Shown: positions 24,621 through 38,290, counted from the stretch's first letter. The stretch: 64,000 bases of DNA from Sapria himalayana (GCA_029783825.1 JAREIK010000493.1:315192-379191), one strand, 5' to 3'. Made by a program: numbers and translations. Notes: generated by a model from the letters alone, not told the origin.

Positions 24621-24830
24621 TTGGACCGGGTATGCCAAGAGGCTTCAAAGGCTAGAAGCTCTGTGGAGCGCTTGACGGAGGAGGTCGATAAGCTTCTGAT
24701 AGACCTGGAGAGGTAGGACACTTTGGCTAGACGGAGGGGCGAGGTGATAGTAGAGCTCAAAGACGAGGCCTGCTCCCAATGGGCTTCCGGGTGTCTTGCC
24801 TTCCAGCGCAAATGGTATGAGGAGTTTTGA
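24621..24830 (+). pseudogene. Captured GC-rich coiled-coil fragment of a mobile-element protein
   Basis: A GC-rich island in AT-rich surroundings. One plus frame reads LDRVCQEASKARSSVERLTE, EVDKLLIDLER, a TAG stop, DTLARRRGEVIVELKDEACS, then QWASGCLAFQRKWYEEF and stop. The first part has heptads typical of a coiled coil. The 'RR-EVI-ELKDEAC-QWASG-LAFQR' segment resembles the C-terminal part of a class of plant transposon or gag-like hypothetical proteins; that resemblance is from memory, not a search. The TAG probably replaces CAG. It shares the laccase fragment's strand, which may point to a common capture history. No start codon or flanking domain is present. Confidence 0.55.
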
Positions 24831-24919
24831 TATTTCTAAGGTAGTAAACAAAAAAAATGTTGTTTGTTTTGTCAAGAATGAGGTTTATTTACAAGTTCAA
24901 TTTTTATCATTTATGACAA
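24831..24919. other. Short spacer in CACTA-1
   Basis: A/T-rich sequence before the right subterminal repeats. No feature is seen. Confidence 0.5.
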
Positions 24920-25215
24920 GATTTCGTCCATAATAAGTTTGTAATTTTACTGAGACATTTACAAATTGTCCCTAATGATTTTGGCCTATGGGGATGAAAA
25001 TATTGAAATACAAATTGTCCTACAAAATAAGTAACTCTAAATACAAAATAATTCTTCCACAAAGAGTTAAAAATATCCCAGAGGTAAAACTATCGAAGTG
25101 GGAGGCAAAAAAATATGGCGCTTCATTTTTGTAGACAAATTTTAAGTTTTGTCTACAATTATGTATATTTGTGGACGAAATCATTTTTGTACCCAAAAAT
25201 TTCATACCTAATTTT
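24920..25215. repeat. Right subterminal repeats of CACTA-1
   Basis: TTTCGTCCA, GGGGATGAAA, TGTAGACAAA, TTTGTCTACA and GTGGACGAAA occur here in both orientations, matching the motif family of the left end (GGACGAAA/TTTCGTCC) but more degenerate. They are the presumed TNPA-like binding sites. Confidence 0.72.
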
Positions 25216-25218
25216 ATA

Positions 25219-25231
25219 ATTTGTTGTAGTG
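25219..25231 (-). repeat. Right terminal inverted repeat of CACTA-1
   Basis: Read on the minus strand it is CACTACAACAAAT, the canonical CACTA start. It is followed by the ATA target duplication at 25232-25234 and then the TCTA array. Confidence 0.92.
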
Positions 25232-26249
25232 ATATCTATATGGCACTCTTTATGTCTATCTATATATCTATCTATATAACTATTTGTGTTTATATCTATA
25301 TATTTATCTATCTATTTATCTATTTATTTATTTATCTATATATCTATCCATTTAAGTATCTATCTATCTATCATTTAATCTATCAATCAATCAAACTATC
25401 TTACTATCTATCTATCTATTGATCTATTTATAAATATAAATGTCTATCTATCTCCTTATATATCTATCTATCTATCTATATATCTATAATCTATCAATAT
25501 ATCTAACAAACGTATTTCTATCTATATTTCTTTCTATATATCTATTTGTCTATCTAACTATATATCTATCAATCTTTCTTTCTATCTATCTATATCTATT
25601 TATATCTAACTATTTGTATATCTAACATCCTATCTATATGTCTATCTATATGTCTATTTATCTATCTATCTTTCTATCTGTATATCTATGTATCTATGAA
25701 TCTTTCTATTAGTTTTACTATTTATCAATCTATTTTTTTATATATCAATCTACCTATATATCTATCTATCTTTATAAATATCTATCCATCTGGCTATCTT
25801 TTAGTCTATCTATCTTTCTATCTATCTATCATTATATCTATCTCTCTAACTGTCTATCTATCTATTTATCTTTCTGTAAATGAATCTATCAATCAATCTA
25901 TCTATCTATCTAGCAGTCTATTTATCAATCTATCTTTCTATCTATCTATATGTTTATCTATCTTTCAATATGTTTATCTATCTTTCTATATATTTGTCTA
26001 TCTATCTATCTATCTTTTAATCTATCTATGAATCTGTATATCAATTTTCTATCAATCTATCTTTCAATATCTCTATTAAAGCTATCTAGCAATCTTTCTA
26101 TATTTATGTCTATCTATCTATCTAACTATCTATCTATATATCTATCTCTATATCTAATTGATTTATCTATCTATCTATATATCTTTATATCTATTATCAT
26201 TCTATATATATATCTATTTATCTATCTCTCTGCCTATATATCAATCTAT

Positions 26250-26725
26250 ATAGTTGTCTATGTATCTGTTTATCTATGTGTCAATATATTTGCATGTCTA
26301 TATTCTATCTACCTATATGTCTATTTATTTGTCTATCTATCTTCTCTTTATCTATCAATATGTCTATCTATCTGTCTCTCTATATGTTTGTCTATATATT
26401 TATGTATCAAGCTTTCTGTCTGTCTATCTGTCTGTCTATCTGTCTGTCTATTAATCAATCTATCTATCTATCTTTTTGTCTATCTATCCATCTAGTTGTT
26501 GATATACTTGTTTAGAATATGTCTATCTATCTATCTTTCTTTTTTTCAATCTGTCTGTCTATCTTTTTATTAATCTATTTATCTATCTGTCTATCTATTT
26601 GTCTATTAATCTATTTGTCTACTATTTATCTATATTTCTATCTATCTGTCTATTTATTTGTCTATCTATCTATATAATTACATATCTTACTATATTTCTT
26701 TCTAACTGTCTATCTATTTGTATAT

Positions 26726-26767
<42 letters not shown>

Positions 26768-27251
26768 TTATTTATTTATTTATTTATTTATTTATATTTA
26801 TATCTATCAATCTATCTAATTATCATTCTATTTAAATATTTATCTATCTTTTGTGTATCTATCTGTCTAAATATCTATCTACCATTTTGTCTATCTATCT
26901 GTCTAAATATCTTTTTGTCTATCTATCTATCTATATATTATATATATATATATATATATATTTGTCTGTCTATCTATCAGTCTATTTATTTTTCTATATT
27001 TCAATATATAAGATTATCTATTTGTCTATGTCTATGTATATTGATATATCTATATACTTTGCCTACCGGACTTTTTGTCTACATAAGTTATTGACTTAGT
27101 GTCTATTATCTATATGTGTGTCTGTATATCTATTTGTCTGTCTGTATATCTAATTGTCTATCGATATGTCTATCTATCTATCTTTCTTTCTTTCTCTCTT
27201 TATATTTGTTTATCTATTTGTCAATCTATATGTATATCAATTTCATATCTA

Positions 27252-27292
<41 letters not shown>

Positions 27293-27860
27293 ATACTTTT
27301 TTGACTAACTATATTTATATCTATCTATCAATCTATTTATCTATCTTTCTGGCTATCTATTTATTTGTCTACTAATTATCTATTTTACAATCTATCTATA
27401 TATCTATCAATCAATCAATCAATCTATCTATCTATCTATGTGTGTGTGTGTGTGTATTTGTCTATCTATCTATCAGTTTATATATTTTTCAATTTACCTA
27501 TCTATCAATCTATCTATCTATCTATCTATCTGTATGTCTGTCTATATAACTTTCAATATATCTAACTATGAATCTTGTTATAAAGCTATCTATAAATTTG
27601 TCTATCTATATATCTATCTGCATATTTATCTATCTATTTTTATATCTATCTATGTATATGTATATCTATTGTCTATCTATATATCTATCTCTTTAAATGA
27701 TATGTATATCTATTTTTCGATCGATCTGTCTTTCTATTTATCTATCTATCTATCTATTGTCTCTCAATAAATCAATCTTTCAATCTATCTTTAAATCAAA
27801 ATTTATATCTATCTATTTTTCTATCTATATATCTATCTGTCTATTTATCTATCTATCAAT

Positions 27861-27912
<52 letters not shown>

Positions 27913-27949
27913 ATCTATTTGTCTATCTATTAGTATATCTATCTTACTA
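26250..27949 (+). repeat. 1.7-kb segmental duplication in the array, copy 1
   Basis: Non-tetramer landmarks recur at a fixed offset in copy 2: CTAGTTGTTGATATACTTG at 26492 and its variant at 28235; CTACCATTTTGTC near 26880 and near 28553; GCCTACCGGACTT at 27061 and GCCTACCAGACTT at 28750. The offset is about 1.69-1.74 kb. (AT)n and (GT)n tracts occupy matching places in both copies. Confidence 0.8.
27865..27910. repeat. (AT)n microsatellite in block B
   Basis: An uninterrupted AT dinucleotide tract of about 46 bp. Similar AT tracts lie at about 27256-27290 and 28923-28958. Confidence 0.9.
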
Positions 27950-28917
27950 TCTAAAAGTATATCTATTTGTCTATCTATCTGTCTATCTATCTATGTGTAT
28001 ATTTGTCTATGTATCTATTTATCTATCTTTCAGTATATTTGCATGTCTATATGTTTATCTACCTATATGTTTATTTATTTTTCTATCTATCTGTCTTTTT
28101 ATCTATCAATAAGTCTATCTATCTATCTCTCTGTATGTCTGTCTATCTATCTATCTATCAATCCTTCTGCCTATCTATCTATATATCTATCTGTTTGTCT
28201 ATCTATCTATCTATCTGAATGTCTATATGTCTGTCTAGTTGTCGGTATACTTATTTAGAATATATCTATCTTTCTTTCTTTCTATCTGTCTGTCTATCTT
28301 TTAATTAATTTTTTTATCTATCTATCTAACTATCTATTTGTCTACTATTTTTCTATCTATCTATCCATCTATTTGACTATATATCTATATAATTATTTGC
28401 CTTACTATCTTTCTATCTAACTCTCTATTTAACTGTCTATCTTTCTATATATATATATATGTATATATTCTTTATATCTATCAATCTATCTAACTATCAT
28501 TCTATTTAAATATTTATCTATCTTTTTGTGTATTTATTTGTCAAAATATCAATCTACCATTTTGTCTATCTATCTGTCTAAATATCTATCTATCTTTTTT
28601 GTCTATCTATCTGTCTATATGTATATATATATATTTATTTATTTATTTATTTGTTTATCTATCAGTCTATTTATTTATCTAACTATCTTTCAATATATAA
28701 GATTATCTATTTGTCTATGTATATGTATAGAGATTTATCTATATACATTGCCTACCAGACTTATTGCCTACATAACTGATTGACTTAGTGTCGATTTCTT
28801 TATATGTGTGTCTATCTATCTATTTGTCTATTTGTCTATCTAATTGTCTATCAATTTGTCTATCTATCTTTCACTCTTATATTTGTCTATCTATTTGTCT
28901 ATATATATGTATATCAA

Positions 28918-28960
<43 letters not shown>

Positions 28961-29477
28961 ATCTATCTATCTTTTTGACTATCTATATTTCTATTTATCA
29001 ATCAATCTATTTATCTATTGTGTGTTGTGTGTGTGTTTCTATATGTCTGTCTATCTATCAATTTAACTATTTTCAATCTACATATCTATCAATCTATCTA
29101 TCAATCTATCTATCAATCAATCTATATGTTTATATATCTTTCAATCAATCTATCTATAAATCTTGTTATAAATTTATCTATAAATTTGTCTATCTATCTA
29201 TCTATATATCTATCTACATGTTTATCTATCTATTTTTATATCTATCTATGTATTTGTATATCTATTTATCTATCTATATATCTATCTGTCTAAATGATAT
29301 GTATATCTATTTGTCAATCTATATGTCTTTCTATTTATATATTTATCTATCATTTGTCTATATTTCTGTCTCTATAAATCAATCGATCAATTTATCTTTA
29401 AATCTATATTTATATCTATCTATCTATATGTCTATCTATATATCAATCAATCTATCTATTTGTCAATCTAACTATCA

Positions 29478-29537
<60 letters not shown>

Positions 29538-29560
29538 ATTTTTCTCTATCTATCTATTGT
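27950..29560 (+). repeat. 1.7-kb segmental duplication in the array, copy 2
   Basis: Partner of 26250-27949. Differences are substitutions and changes in short-tract lengths, so the duplication is younger than much of the tetramer decay but not recent. The exact ends cannot be set by eye. Confidence 0.78.
29479..29535. repeat. (AT)n-(GT)n compound microsatellite
   Basis: An AT tract passes directly into a TG tract of about 21 units. Its uninterrupted state suggests recent slippage compared with the degenerate tetramers around it. Confidence 0.92.
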
Positions 29561-30264
29561 CTATCTATTAGTATATCTATCTTTATATCTAAAAGTATAT
29601 CTATTTGTCTATCTATCTGTCTATCTATTTTTCTATCTATCTATATATCTAGCTATCTAACTCTTTATCTATCTATATGTCTATCTGTCTTTCTATGTGT
29701 CTATCTATCTATCTATCCTTCGATATATCTATCTATCTATCAGTTTGTCTATCTTACTATATATATATATATATTAGTCTATTTATTTTATTTATATGTA
29801 TATCAATCTGTCTATATATTTGTCTCTCTATATGTTTATCTATGTATTATTTATCTACCTATCTATATGTCTAGTAATCTATCTATCATCTATCATCTAT
29901 CTAACAATCTATTTATCTATTTGTCTATATATCTTTCTAAATATATGTCTATTTATCTATCTATCTATATGTATATCTATCTATCTATATCTCTTACTAT
30001 CTATGTGTTTAACTATCTTTCTATCTATATAACTATCAATTTATCTATTGATCTATATATCTATATATTTGTCTATATATCTATCTATCTATTTCTCTAT
30101 CTATCTTCCTATTTGTATACTATCTATCTATCTTTCTTTCTTTCTATATATCTATCTATTTATCTATTTTTTATCTATCTATCTGTCTATTTGTATATCT
30201 ATCTATCTACCTATATATTTATCTATCTATCTTTCTACCAGTCTATTTATCTCACTATCAACCA

Positions 30265-30296
<32 letters not shown>

Positions 30297-33200
30297 CTCT
30301 ATTTGTATGTATATCGATCTATCTTCTATCAATCAATTTATTTTTCTGTCCATCGTATGTCTATCTATATGTCTATCAATTTTCTATGAATCTAAAAATA
30401 TTTTTATCAATCAATCTATCTATCTATTTGTCTATCACTTTGACTATCTATCTATCTGTCTGTCTCTCTATCTATCTATCTGCCTATCTTTATGTGTATC
30501 TATCTGTATATATATATCTAACTATATATTTATCTATTTATCTATCTATCTATTATTCTATTTGTATATCTCTCTCTCTATCTATTTGTCTATCTTGATG
30601 CCTATCTTTCTATCTAACTATCTGCCTATCTATCTATCTAATTATCTATCTGTCTATTTATTTCTCCAACAATTTGTCTAGATATCTATCTATCTATCTC
30701 TCTATATGTCTATCTTTCTATTTGACAATCTATTATTATATCTATTTGTCTATCTATTTGTCTATCAATCAATCTATCTATCAATCTATTTATAATTCTA
30801 TCTATATATCTATCTGTTTGTATATCAATATATCAATCTATCTATCTGTCTGTCAATCTATCTATCTATCTATCTATGTGTCTGGATATGTATATGTCAA
30901 TCTATTTGTCTTTCTTTCTGTCTATCTATCTATCTATCTATCTATTTCTCTATCTATTGTTATATCTCTCTATCAATCTGTCTATCTATATGTTTATCTA
31001 TTTATCTATCTAACTATGTATATAACAATCAATCTATCTATCTATCTATATATCAGTCTATCTCTCTATATATTTTCTATCTATCCGTGTGTCGTTAATA
31101 TATTTGTCATTCTACTTGACTTTCAATTTATTTATATATCAGACTATCTATCTTTCTATATGTCTGTCTACCTGTTTGCCTATATGTGTGTCTATCTGCC
31201 TATCTATTTATCTATCTATTTATCAATTTATTTATCTTTCTATCTATCTGTCAATCTATATATATATATATATATCTAACTATCTATCTATCTGTATGTC
31301 TATCTATTTATATATCTATATATCTTTTTATATATTTGTCTATCTATTTGTCTATGTATCTATCATCTATCAATCAATCTATCTATCTATTAATCTATTT
31401 ATCTATCTATGTATTCATCTATCTATATATCTATCTATAATTTGTCTATCAATTTGTTTATCTTTATGTCAATCTATCTATCTTTCTATCTATCTAACTA
31501 TCTATCTATCCTTCTATCTATCAATTTATTTATGTGACTTTCTTTATGTTTATCTATCTATCTATCTAACTATCTGTATATTTGTCTATCTATCTATCTA
31601 TCAATATATATATCTATCTATATGTCTATCTATCTATCTGTCAATATATTTATCTATCAATGTATTTATATATTTGTAGAGAAATTTATCTATCTTTTTA
31701 TCTATCTGTCGGTATAACTATATGTCTATATATCCATCTATCTATTTTTTTATCAATCAATCAATCTATCTCTATATATCAATCTATCTATTTATATGTC
31801 TGTCTGTCTATATATTTGTCTATCTATTTGTTTATCTATTTGTCTTTGTATCTATAAATATATATGTCAATCTATTTGTCTATCTCTTTGACTATCTATC
31901 TATCTATATATATATCTATCTATCTATCTGTATATATATGTGTGTATCAATTTGTCTATTTATCTCTTAATCTATCTATTTTATTTATTATATCTTTTTA
32001 TCTATCTATTTTCAATCTATATGTCATCTTTTTGTATAACTTTTTTTCTATCTATATATCTATTTATGTATCGGGCTATTTATTTGTCTATCAATTTGTC
32101 TATATAGATTCTATCTATCTCTTTATATTTCTATCTTTCTATTTGACTATCTATTTTTATATCTATTTTTATATATATTTGTCGATCTTTTTTGTCTATC
32201 TATTTTTCTATCTATCTATCTATACCTCTTTCTATGAATCTATCTGTCTATCAATATACATATCTCTAAATCTATCTATCTAACTATCTATTTATCTATC
32301 TATGTATGTGTCTATCTATGTATCCATATATGTATTTTTATATCTGTCTATGTATATATCTATCTATATATCTATCTATCAATCTATCTTTCTATATGTT
32401 TATCTAATTGTCTTATATATAAATATCTATTTATCGATTAATTTAATAGTCGGTCTATCTATATATCTATCTGTCTGTGTGTATATCTGTCTATCTATGT
32501 ATCATTTATTATGTGTGTTAATCTATTTGGCATTCTATTTGTCTTTCAATTTATTTAAATATCTGACTATCTGCTTTTCTATGTGCCTGTCTAACTATTT
32601 TTTTATCTATCTTTCTATCTATATATCTATGTATCAATTAATCTATGTGTCTATCTATCATTCAATATATCTATTTTTCTAACTATCATACTAACTAACT
32701 TTTTATCTATTTATATATCTAACTATCTATCTGTCTGTCTGTCTGTCTGCATGTCTATCTGTCTATATATCTCTCTCTCTTTCTATTTATCATGTGTCTA
32801 CTATCTGTCAATCTATCTGTATATTGATCTGTACTATCTTATCTATTTATCTATCTATGTATCAATCTAATAATCTATCTATCTATATTCTATCTATCAA
32901 CTAACTATCTATCTCTCTATCTATCAATCTATTTATATGTCTTCCTATATGTGTATATATATATATATATATAATCTATATATATATATATATATTATTT
33001 GTCGGCTATCTATCTATCTATCAATATATATTATATATATATATATATCAATATGTCTATTTATCTGTCTATCTATTTGTCTAACTATCTTTCTGTCTAT
33101 TTTTCTATATACCTATTATTATGTGTCTATATATTTGCATACCTATCTATCTATCTATCTATCTCTGTCTATCTATTTCATCTATCTGTCTATCTATCCA

Positions 33201-33494
33201 TCTATCTATTATGTCTATATATCCATTTATCTATTTTCAATCATCAATCAATCTTTCTATCTATCTACATATCTATATGTCTGTCTCTCTGTCTGTCTAT
33301 CTTCTAATTATCTTTCTTTCTATATATTTGTCTATCTATCTATATATCTATCTATTTGTATATCTAACTATCAATCTATCTATGCTATAACTATATCTCT
33401 TTATATCTATATTTATTTATCTATTTGTCTATCTGTCTAAATATCTATCTCTCTCTATGTCTATCTATTTATCTAAATATATATCTATCATTTT

Positions 33495-33828
33495 GTCCAT
33501 CTTAGTATCATATATTAATCAATCTAAATATCTATCTATTTATATAGCTATTTTTGTCTTCCAATTTGTCTATCTATCTATCTTCTTTCTTTCGATCTAT
33601 CTGTCAATTTATTTGTTTATCTATATGTATATCTATTTGTCTATCTATTTGATTTATAATTGTCCATCTTAGTATCTATATATTAATCAATCTAAATATC
33701 TATCTATTTATATAGCTATTTTGTCTTCCAATTTGTCTATCTATCTATCTTTCTTTCTTTCGATCTATCTGTCAATTTATTGTTTATCTATATGTATATC
33801 TATTTGTCTATCTATTTGATTTACTAAT
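33495..33828 (+). repeat. 167-bp near-perfect tandem duplication in block B
   Basis: GTCCATCTTAGTATC starts at 33495 and again at 33662. The copies run on with the same irregular words (TATATAGCTATTTT, GTCTTCCAATTTGTC, TTTCGATCTATCTG, CTATTTGATTTA) and differ by only a few short indels. This is one of the youngest rearrangements visible in the array. Confidence 0.93.
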
Positions 33829-36800
33829 TAACTATCTGCCTGAATGACCGACATACTAACTATCTATTTGTTTATATGTGTGTCTATTTGTGTATATATC
33901 TATTTATCAATCTATTTTCCTATCTAACTATCTAGTTATTTAACAATCGATCTTTGTATCTATATGTCTATCTCTTTTACTATCTATATGTCTATCTATC
34001 TATCTATCTATCTATTATAATATCTATATATCTATATATTTTTCAGTCAATCTATCTGTCTATCTACCTATCTATGTATCTATTGTCTATCTGTTTGTTT
34101 ATCTATCTATCTATCTATTAAAGTATATAGATCAATCTATCTATCTATCTATTTGTCTATCTATTGGTCTATCTATCAGTCTATGTATATGTATATCTAT
34201 TTGTTATCTATCTATCTATCTATCTTACATTCTATCTATTTGTATATCTATCTGTTTACCTTTCTATCTATCTATATATCTATCTATATATCTATTTATA
34301 TATCTATCTATATGTTATTATATATATATGTATATCATTCGATTTATCATTTATCTATATCTATCTACCTAGTGGTCTATTAAACTATCTATTTGTCTAT
34401 TTATTTATCTATCTATCTATATATTTATCTGTCTTTATATTTGTCTATTATATTTCTATCTATATGTCTTTCTTTGTGTCTATCTAACTCTATATCAATA
34501 TGTATCTATCTATCTATCTATTTGTCTATCTATCATTTCTCTATAAACCTGATTCTCTATCTCATATCTGTCTATCTATCTAACTAACTAACTATCTATC
34601 TTCGGTCTATCTTTCTATCTATATGTCTATCTATTTCTTAGTCTATCCTATCTATCTATCTATTTTCCTATCTATATGTCTATCTATCTATTAGTCTATC
34701 TGTTTATATATATTATCTATTTATCTATCTATCTATCTATTGATATGTCTATATATTTCTCTATCAAACTATCTATCTTTATATTTGTCCATTATTTATG
34801 TGTCTATATATATATCTATCTTTCTTTCTATCTATCTGTCCATCTATCTAACTATAAATCAATTATTATACTATCTCTTTGTCTTTATGTGTATTATCAA
34901 TCTATCTAATCTATCTATCTTTCTATCCATCTATAATTTTAAATTCGACTATCAATCTTTCGATCAATCTATATATCAATCTATCTATCTATTTAATTAT
35001 CAATATGTTATTAATTTGTCTATCAATCTTACAATATAAATATCTATCTATTTATTTGTCTATCTATTAGTCTATCTATCTTTCTATCTATCAGTTATCT
35101 ATCAATCTATCTATCTATCTTTCTATCCATATATTTATCTTTCTATCAATCTATATTTCTATCTTTCTATCTTTCATTCTCTATCTATCTATGTGCTTAT
35201 CGATCTATTTATATATGTGTTTATCTATCTCTCTAACTATCAATCTATCTTTCATTCTATATAAATATCTATGAATCTATCTGTCTATCTATCTTTCTAA
35301 CAATTTTTTGCATCTTCTGTTTATCAATATGTCTATCAATCGATCTTTGTAATCACTCTAACGAATCATCCTAAAAATCTTTTATCTATTTCTCATCTTT
35401 CTATTTATTTATTTGTCTATTTATCTAGCTATCTATCTATCTAGGTATCTATCTTTCTATTAATAATCTATCAATCTTTCTATCAAATCTTTTTAGTGGT
35501 CTATTCGGGTCGAAATCTATCTATCAATATGTCTATAAATTCTATCTATCAATCTACTTAGCATTTGTCTAACAATCTTATCTTATCTGTCATCAATCTA
35601 TCTTATCTATCTATTGTCTCATCTATTCGGTCTGTCTTGCTATCTCTCTGTCTATATATCTGTCTAGCAGTTTGTATATTATATCCTTCTATCTGTCTGT
35701 CTATTGGTTGTCTATCTATAGTGCTATCTATCTTTCTATATGTCGGTATTATCCTTTTGTCTAACCTATCTATATCTTTGGTATGCTTGATATGTGTGTC
35801 AATCTATTTGTCTATATGTCTGTCTCTCTATGTAGTTGTCTATCTGTCGGTCTCTCTATATTTTTATCTATCTATCTATATGTCTATATATATGTATGTC
35901 TATCATTTATCTATCTTTCTATCTGTCTATTATCTATTTGTCTATCTGTCAGTCTATCTATTTGTCTATCAATCTATCTATCTATCTGTTTTTATGTGAA
36001 TCTTTCTATCAATTTATTAGTCTATCTATCTATCTATTAATCTATGTATCTATCTATCTATATGTATATCTATCTGTATATCTATATATCTATCTATCTA
36101 TTTATATATCTTCTTCTAACTAACTATCTAACTATCTTTTTTTCTATATATCAAATTGGCTATATTTTCTATCGATCTATCTTCTATATTTCTATCTATC
36201 TATCTATCTATTTGTGAATCTAACAAACTATCTATCTGTCTATCCGCTATCTATCTGTCTATTTATCTTTCTATCTATTTATCTATCTATTTATATATTT
36301 TCTATCTACTTGTCTATCTATCTGTTTATCTATTACTGTCTATTTATCTTTTTGTCTATCTTTCTTTCAATTTATCTATCTTTTTATCTATATATCTGTA
36401 TGTCTATCTATCTATATGTCTATCTATATGACTATTTATCTATCTATCTATTATCTATCCAAATCTATCTGTTTGTCTATCTATCTATTTGACTATCTAA
36501 CTATCTATCTATCTATAGATCTATTTATCTATCTATCTATCAATCTATCTGTGTATCAATCTATCTATCAATCTATAATCAATCTATCTATTAATTGTCT
36601 ATCATATGTGTGTAAATCTCTCTATAATTTTGTATATCAATCTATCTGTCTATCTATGATATAAAAATATATATATTGTATTTGTCTAACTATCTATCTA
36701 TTTATCTTTATCTATTTGCCTATTATCTGTTTATCTATCTATCTATTAATCTATTCTATTTTCTTTCTTTCAATTCTTACAATCTATCTTTATATCTATT

Positions 36801-37047
36801 TGCCAATCTATCTATCTTATAACTACTCTCTAATAATTTGTCATTCAAAATATCTATCTTTCTATATTTCTATCTATCTAATTATCTCTCTATCAATTGT
36901 ATATCTATCTAATTATCTATCTCTCTGTCTATCTATCTATCTATATCTTTATCTATATATCTTTTTATCATGGTGTCTATCTATATTTCTATCAAATCTA
37001 TATATCAATCAATCTATCAATGTATCTATTATTCTATCTATCAATCT

Positions 37048-37360
37048 AACTACAAAAAAAATCCCATATAGCTAGAGAATATTTCCTAACTATTAGGGCT
37101 TATTCCATCTCTAAAATAGAATAACGACAGATTATCGATGGAAATAATTCCAAATTAAAGTGCTCGTCACAAAATATTAATGAGAAAAAAAAAGTTCCTA
37201 GCAACTCTTTCAATGACAAAAATTCCCTAGCTAATTATATTATTCCCTTGCTAATTTTGATCGTAATTAAGAGTAGTAATTAAAATTTTTTGATTCAATA
37301 TATACTACAAATTCCATAGCTAAATTAGCGAGGTAAAAATCCCTTGCTATTTTTATTCCA
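37048..37360. repeat. Left terminal and subterminal region of element 2
   Basis: Motifs include ATAGCTAGAGAA, TTCCCTAGCTAA, TTCCCTTGCTAA, ATAGCTAAATTAGCGA and ATCCCTTGCTA, in both orientations. The same vocabulary reappears at 59640-59818 and at both ends of the inner element. Confidence 0.7.
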
Positions 37361-37727
37361 AACTTATTTTTATAATTTTATTTTTTTACAAAAAAATTGA
37401 TTAAATTTTTAAAATTTTATTTAAATTTAATAAAACATATACTATAAACCATTTTTATAATTAACAAAACCAAAAATAATTTAGAAATAATTATGATACA
37501 AAAGTTCCATGGTTAAAACAAAAATAATAAATAGCTATATAATCTTTTAAAACCAAATCATCATATTCATCATTAGCTGGTATATTTGTGCTAGGCTCTC
37601 TTACGTCGGTACTCTACTAGAACTCGGTGTGCTATCTGTCTCATCAAAAATTCTAACTGTGATTCCTTATAGGTCATCTACTATTGCATTGCTTTTTTTA
37701 TTTCTTTCATCTCATCATTCACTTCTT
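37361..37727. other. AT-rich flank of the LINE
   Basis: No coding signal is visible. The sequence CATCATTCACTTC just before the poly(T) at 37728 resembles ATCATTCATTC after the LINE 5' end near 45048 and may be the LINE target duplication. Confidence 0.4.
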
Positions 37728-37977
37728 TCTTTTTTTTTTAAAGGCTTTTATCTTTTATTAAAACATAACCCTCACTTGTAGGCGGAGGAAACCTTTACAA
37801 CCTCAGAAGACTATTTGTAAGACATTACATTTACAGGGCAATTCCCTATCCCAAAATACAGAGCATTATCCTTATTTAAGTTAACTGTGGCGGAAGCCGC
37901 TCTCTTTGTGATTCTTCATAATTATGTAACAATGAATAGCAGATAGACTTTCCACACTAGCAGGTATACTCATCTCA

Positions 37978-38290
37978 GCAGCGGGAGGACTCATGGCAGC
38001 AACAGATTGCTCTCTGCATAGGTATATGCACTGTGTAAAATTTTGTTCTCCCATGGCAGCAACAGACTGCGCTTATGGCAGCAACAGACAGCAACAGACT
38101 TCCACAGCTTCTTTATTCTCCCATCATCCTGATTTTTTGTTCAGGCAGGTTCAGGCAGCTTCTTCCACAGCAACAGACAGCAACAGGCAGCAACAGACTT
38201 CCACACCAGCAGGTTTTCAATAGACAGCAACAGACTGCATAGGTCTCTACATCTGTGTGGTGGCAGTTGTAGCAGCAGCAAACAGCATCT
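37978..38290. repeat. CAGCAACAGA microrepeats in the LINE 3' region
   Basis: About ten copies of GCAGCAACAGAC or shorter forms lie in the same direction, with spacers such as TTCCACA and TGCATAGG. On the LINE sense strand the unit reads TCTGTTGCTG. Spacing is irregular, so this is not a simple slippage tract. Confidence 0.85.

Larger units (their letters stand above)
14576..25231 (-). mobile_element. CACTA (En/Spm) transposon, 10.7 kb, decayed
   Basis: The left end reads CATTACAACAAAT and the right end, reversed, CACTACAACAAAT, so the 13-bp terminal repeats differ at one base. Both flanks carry ATA (14573-14575 and 25232-25234), the 3-bp target duplication expected for CACTA elements, and beyond it the TCTA array on both sides. 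Subterminal GGACGAAA/TTTCGTCC motifs lie at both ends. Two minus-strand genes follow the usual order, tnp2-type transposase (TNPD-like) first and Transposase_24-type protein (TNPA-like) second. The zone between the transposase start and the right end holds foreign coding pieces, laccase exons and a coiled-coil fragment. Both transposition genes have stops and frameshifts, so this copy could not move by itself. Confidence 0.93.
25232..37047 (+). repeat. Degenerate TCTA/GATA array, block B
   Basis: Continuation of block A after the CACTA-1 insertion, in the same orientation and with the same variant tetramers. The interior includes a 1.7-kb segmental duplication (about 26.25-29.56 kb), a recent 167-bp tandem duplication (33.5 kb), and long (AT)n and (GT)n tracts. 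Between 35.3 and 35.8 kb the tetramer pattern is weaker. All long plus-strand frames are repeat artefacts. It stops at 37047, where CACTA-2 begins. Confidence 0.97.

Noticed and set aside
25171..37075. Long plus-strand open frames in block B, up to 368 codons
   Set aside because: Same repeat artefact; some also read through GT and AT dinucleotide tracts.
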